A DNA stretch of 5,315 nucleotides from NCBI GenBank assembly GCA_036404255.1, contig DASWOP010000077.1, forward strand, positions 1-5,315, given 5' to 3'. The DNA is from JARLFX01 sp036404255 (GTDB taxonomy: Bacteria; Acidobacteriota; Terriglobia; Terriglobales; Acidobacteriaceae). The number at the start of each line of letters is the position of its first letter. Position 1 is the stretch's first letter. Positions 4,458 through 5,315 of the stretch are shown here, piece by piece. The position numbers and the translations under genes were made by a program. The notes under the pieces were generated by a model. That model did no database searches. It saw only the letters and a list, made by a program, of their open reading frames with translations, and was not told the DNA's origin.

Positions 4458-5315
4458 ATGGAAACTTTGAAAATCGAAGGGCGTAGCGTCTCGCGCATTG
4501 GATTGGGGACTTGGGCGATTGGGGCAGGGGAGTGGGCGAACGTGGACCGCGCGGAGTCGATTGCGTGCCTGCGCAAGGCGCTGGAGTATGGCGTGAACCT
4601 GATCGACACAGCGCCCATCTATGGGGCAGGCAATGCGGAGACGGTGGTGGGGGAGGCGCTGCGCGAGCATATCGCGGCGGGCGGCAGGCGCGAGGACCTC
4701 TACATCGCGACGAAGTTTGGGCTGGGCCGCGAAGCCACGCCGAGCGCAGGGCGCGAGCCGGAACTGGGGCGCGTGGTGGCCAATGCCACGCCGGGGTTCA
4801 TCGCGGAAGAGATTGAGCGTTCGCTGCGGCGGCTGCAGGTGGAGTACGTGGACCTGTACCAGTTGCACTGGCCGGATACGCTGGTGCCGATGGAGCGCGT
4901 GGCGGAGGCGCTGCTGCCGTTGCTTCGCTCGGGCAAGGTGAAGGCGCTTGGGGTTTCAAATTGTTCGCCAGCGCAGATGGATGCATTTCGCAGCGTTGCG
5001 CCGCTGGCCTCGAACCAGCCGCCCTACAACATCTATGAGCGTGCGATTGATGCCGACGTGCTGCCGTACTGCGACGCGCATGGCATTGCAACGCTGGCGT
5101 ACAGCGCGCTGTGCCGCAGCATGCTTTCCGGCAAGGTGACGGCGGCGAGCACGTTTACCGACATCAGGAGCTTCGATCCGAAGTTTCAGCCACCACGGCT
5201 GGCGCAGTATGCGGCGGCCACGCAGGCGCTGGATGCGTTTGCGCGGGAGAGATATGGAAAGAGCGTGGTGGAGTTGGCGATCCGCTGGATACTGGACCGC
5301 TCGCCGCATACGGTG
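4458..5315 (+). CDS. aldo/keto reductase family oxidoreductase (3' end outside window)
   Basis: The open frame runs 286 codons from ATG 4458 to the window end. It is a TIM-barrel NAD(P)H-dependent reductase of the aldo/keto reductase superfamily, nearest in style to the IolS/YajO-like groups. It starts METLKIEGRSVSRIGLGTWA, the usual first beta-hairpin and strand. The catalytic tetrad is complete: D50 and Y55 (NLIDTAPIYG), K86 (IATKFG) and H137 (YQLHWPD). GVSNCSPAQM (165-174) and SNQPPYN (185-191) are typical later motifs, and AYSAL (214-218) follows. About 40-50 C-terminal residues with the cofactor-binding arginine region should lie beyond the window. No good Shine-Dalgarno precedes the ATG: GGGGAG at 4436-4441 is 16 bases away. 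No in-frame start lies nearby upstream. GC-rich codon use agrees with the host. Substrate cannot be predicted. Confidence 0.95.
   Translation, partial: METLKIEGRSVSRIGLGTWAIGAGEWANVDRAESIACLRKALEYGVNLIDTAPIYGAGNAETVVGEALREHIAAGGRREDLYIATKFGLGREATPSAGREPELGRVVANATPGFIAEEIERSLRRLQVEYVDLYQLHWPDTLVPMERVAEALLPLLRSGKVKALGVSNCSPAQMDAFRSVAPLASNQPPYNIYERAIDADVLPYCDAHGIATLAYSALCRSMLSGKVTAASTFTDIRSFDPKFQPPRLAQYAAATQALDAFARERYGKSVVELAIRWILDRSPHTV

Noticed and set aside
3952..4486. Overlapping ORFs of about 100-130 codons on both strands (for example 4003-4389 +, 4094-4486 +, 3952-4329 -, 3819-4073 -)
   Set aside because: They lie across the hairpins and repeats, overlap each other in several frames, lack Shine-Dalgarno sites, and translate to Arg/Gly/Ser/Pro-rich text without domain features. 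They are products of low stop frequency in GC-rich repeats.
4511..5139. Alternative + and - frames within the aldo/keto reductase region
   Set aside because: They are shadows; the 4458 frame carries the full reductase tetrad and conserved motifs through to the window edge.

Overview
The window looks like part of a GC-rich chromosome, most likely of an Acidobacteriota bacterium of the Terriglobus/Granulicella/Edaphobacter kind. This rests on the style of the succinyl-CoA synthetase and Ndk proteins, the sucC-sucD-ndk order, and the intergenic DNA, which carries GGCTGAAGCC palindromes, 'cgcctgcggctgcgctcag' text and TAA/TTA tandem units that I remember from such genomes. The memory is unverified, so the taxon is an inference.

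Positions 1-2721 hold a succinyl-CoA synthetase locus. Intact sucC (beta subunit, 62-1234) and intact sucD (alpha subunit, 1834-2721) are separated by an unexpected 181-residue reading frame (1258-1803) with GIY-YIG nuclease hallmarks, about 46% GC, and its own Shine-Dalgarno. All three genes lie on the + strand with gaps of 23 and 30 bases, so they are probably co-transcribed. A nuclease-fold gene wedged between two TCA-cycle genes is the most interesting coding feature here.

Positions 2722-3506 hold a small two-helix membrane protein on the - strand (2745-2909), then ndk (3015-3431), which starts at TTG after a clear Shine-Dalgarno and ends at a strong intrinsic terminator (3468-3506). SucCD makes ATP or GTP by substrate-level phosphorylation and Ndk exchanges the gamma-phosphate among nucleotides, so the core genes form a small energy module.

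Positions 3507-4457 carry no believable gene but are densely structured. First comes an AT-rich island (about 37% GC over 3541-3720) with four imperfect 29-base units framed by TAA and TTA. Then follow several GC-rich palindromes with a CTGAAG centre, two copies of a 70-80 base element with two hairpins, and two copies of a CGCCTGCGGCT-containing motif. This is a cluster of dispersed intergenic repeats; long ORFs across it appear spurious.

Positions 4458-5315 hold the first 286 codons of an aldo/keto reductase with a complete catalytic tetrad, cut by the window end. No tRNA, rRNA, CRISPR array, transposase or integrase is visible.
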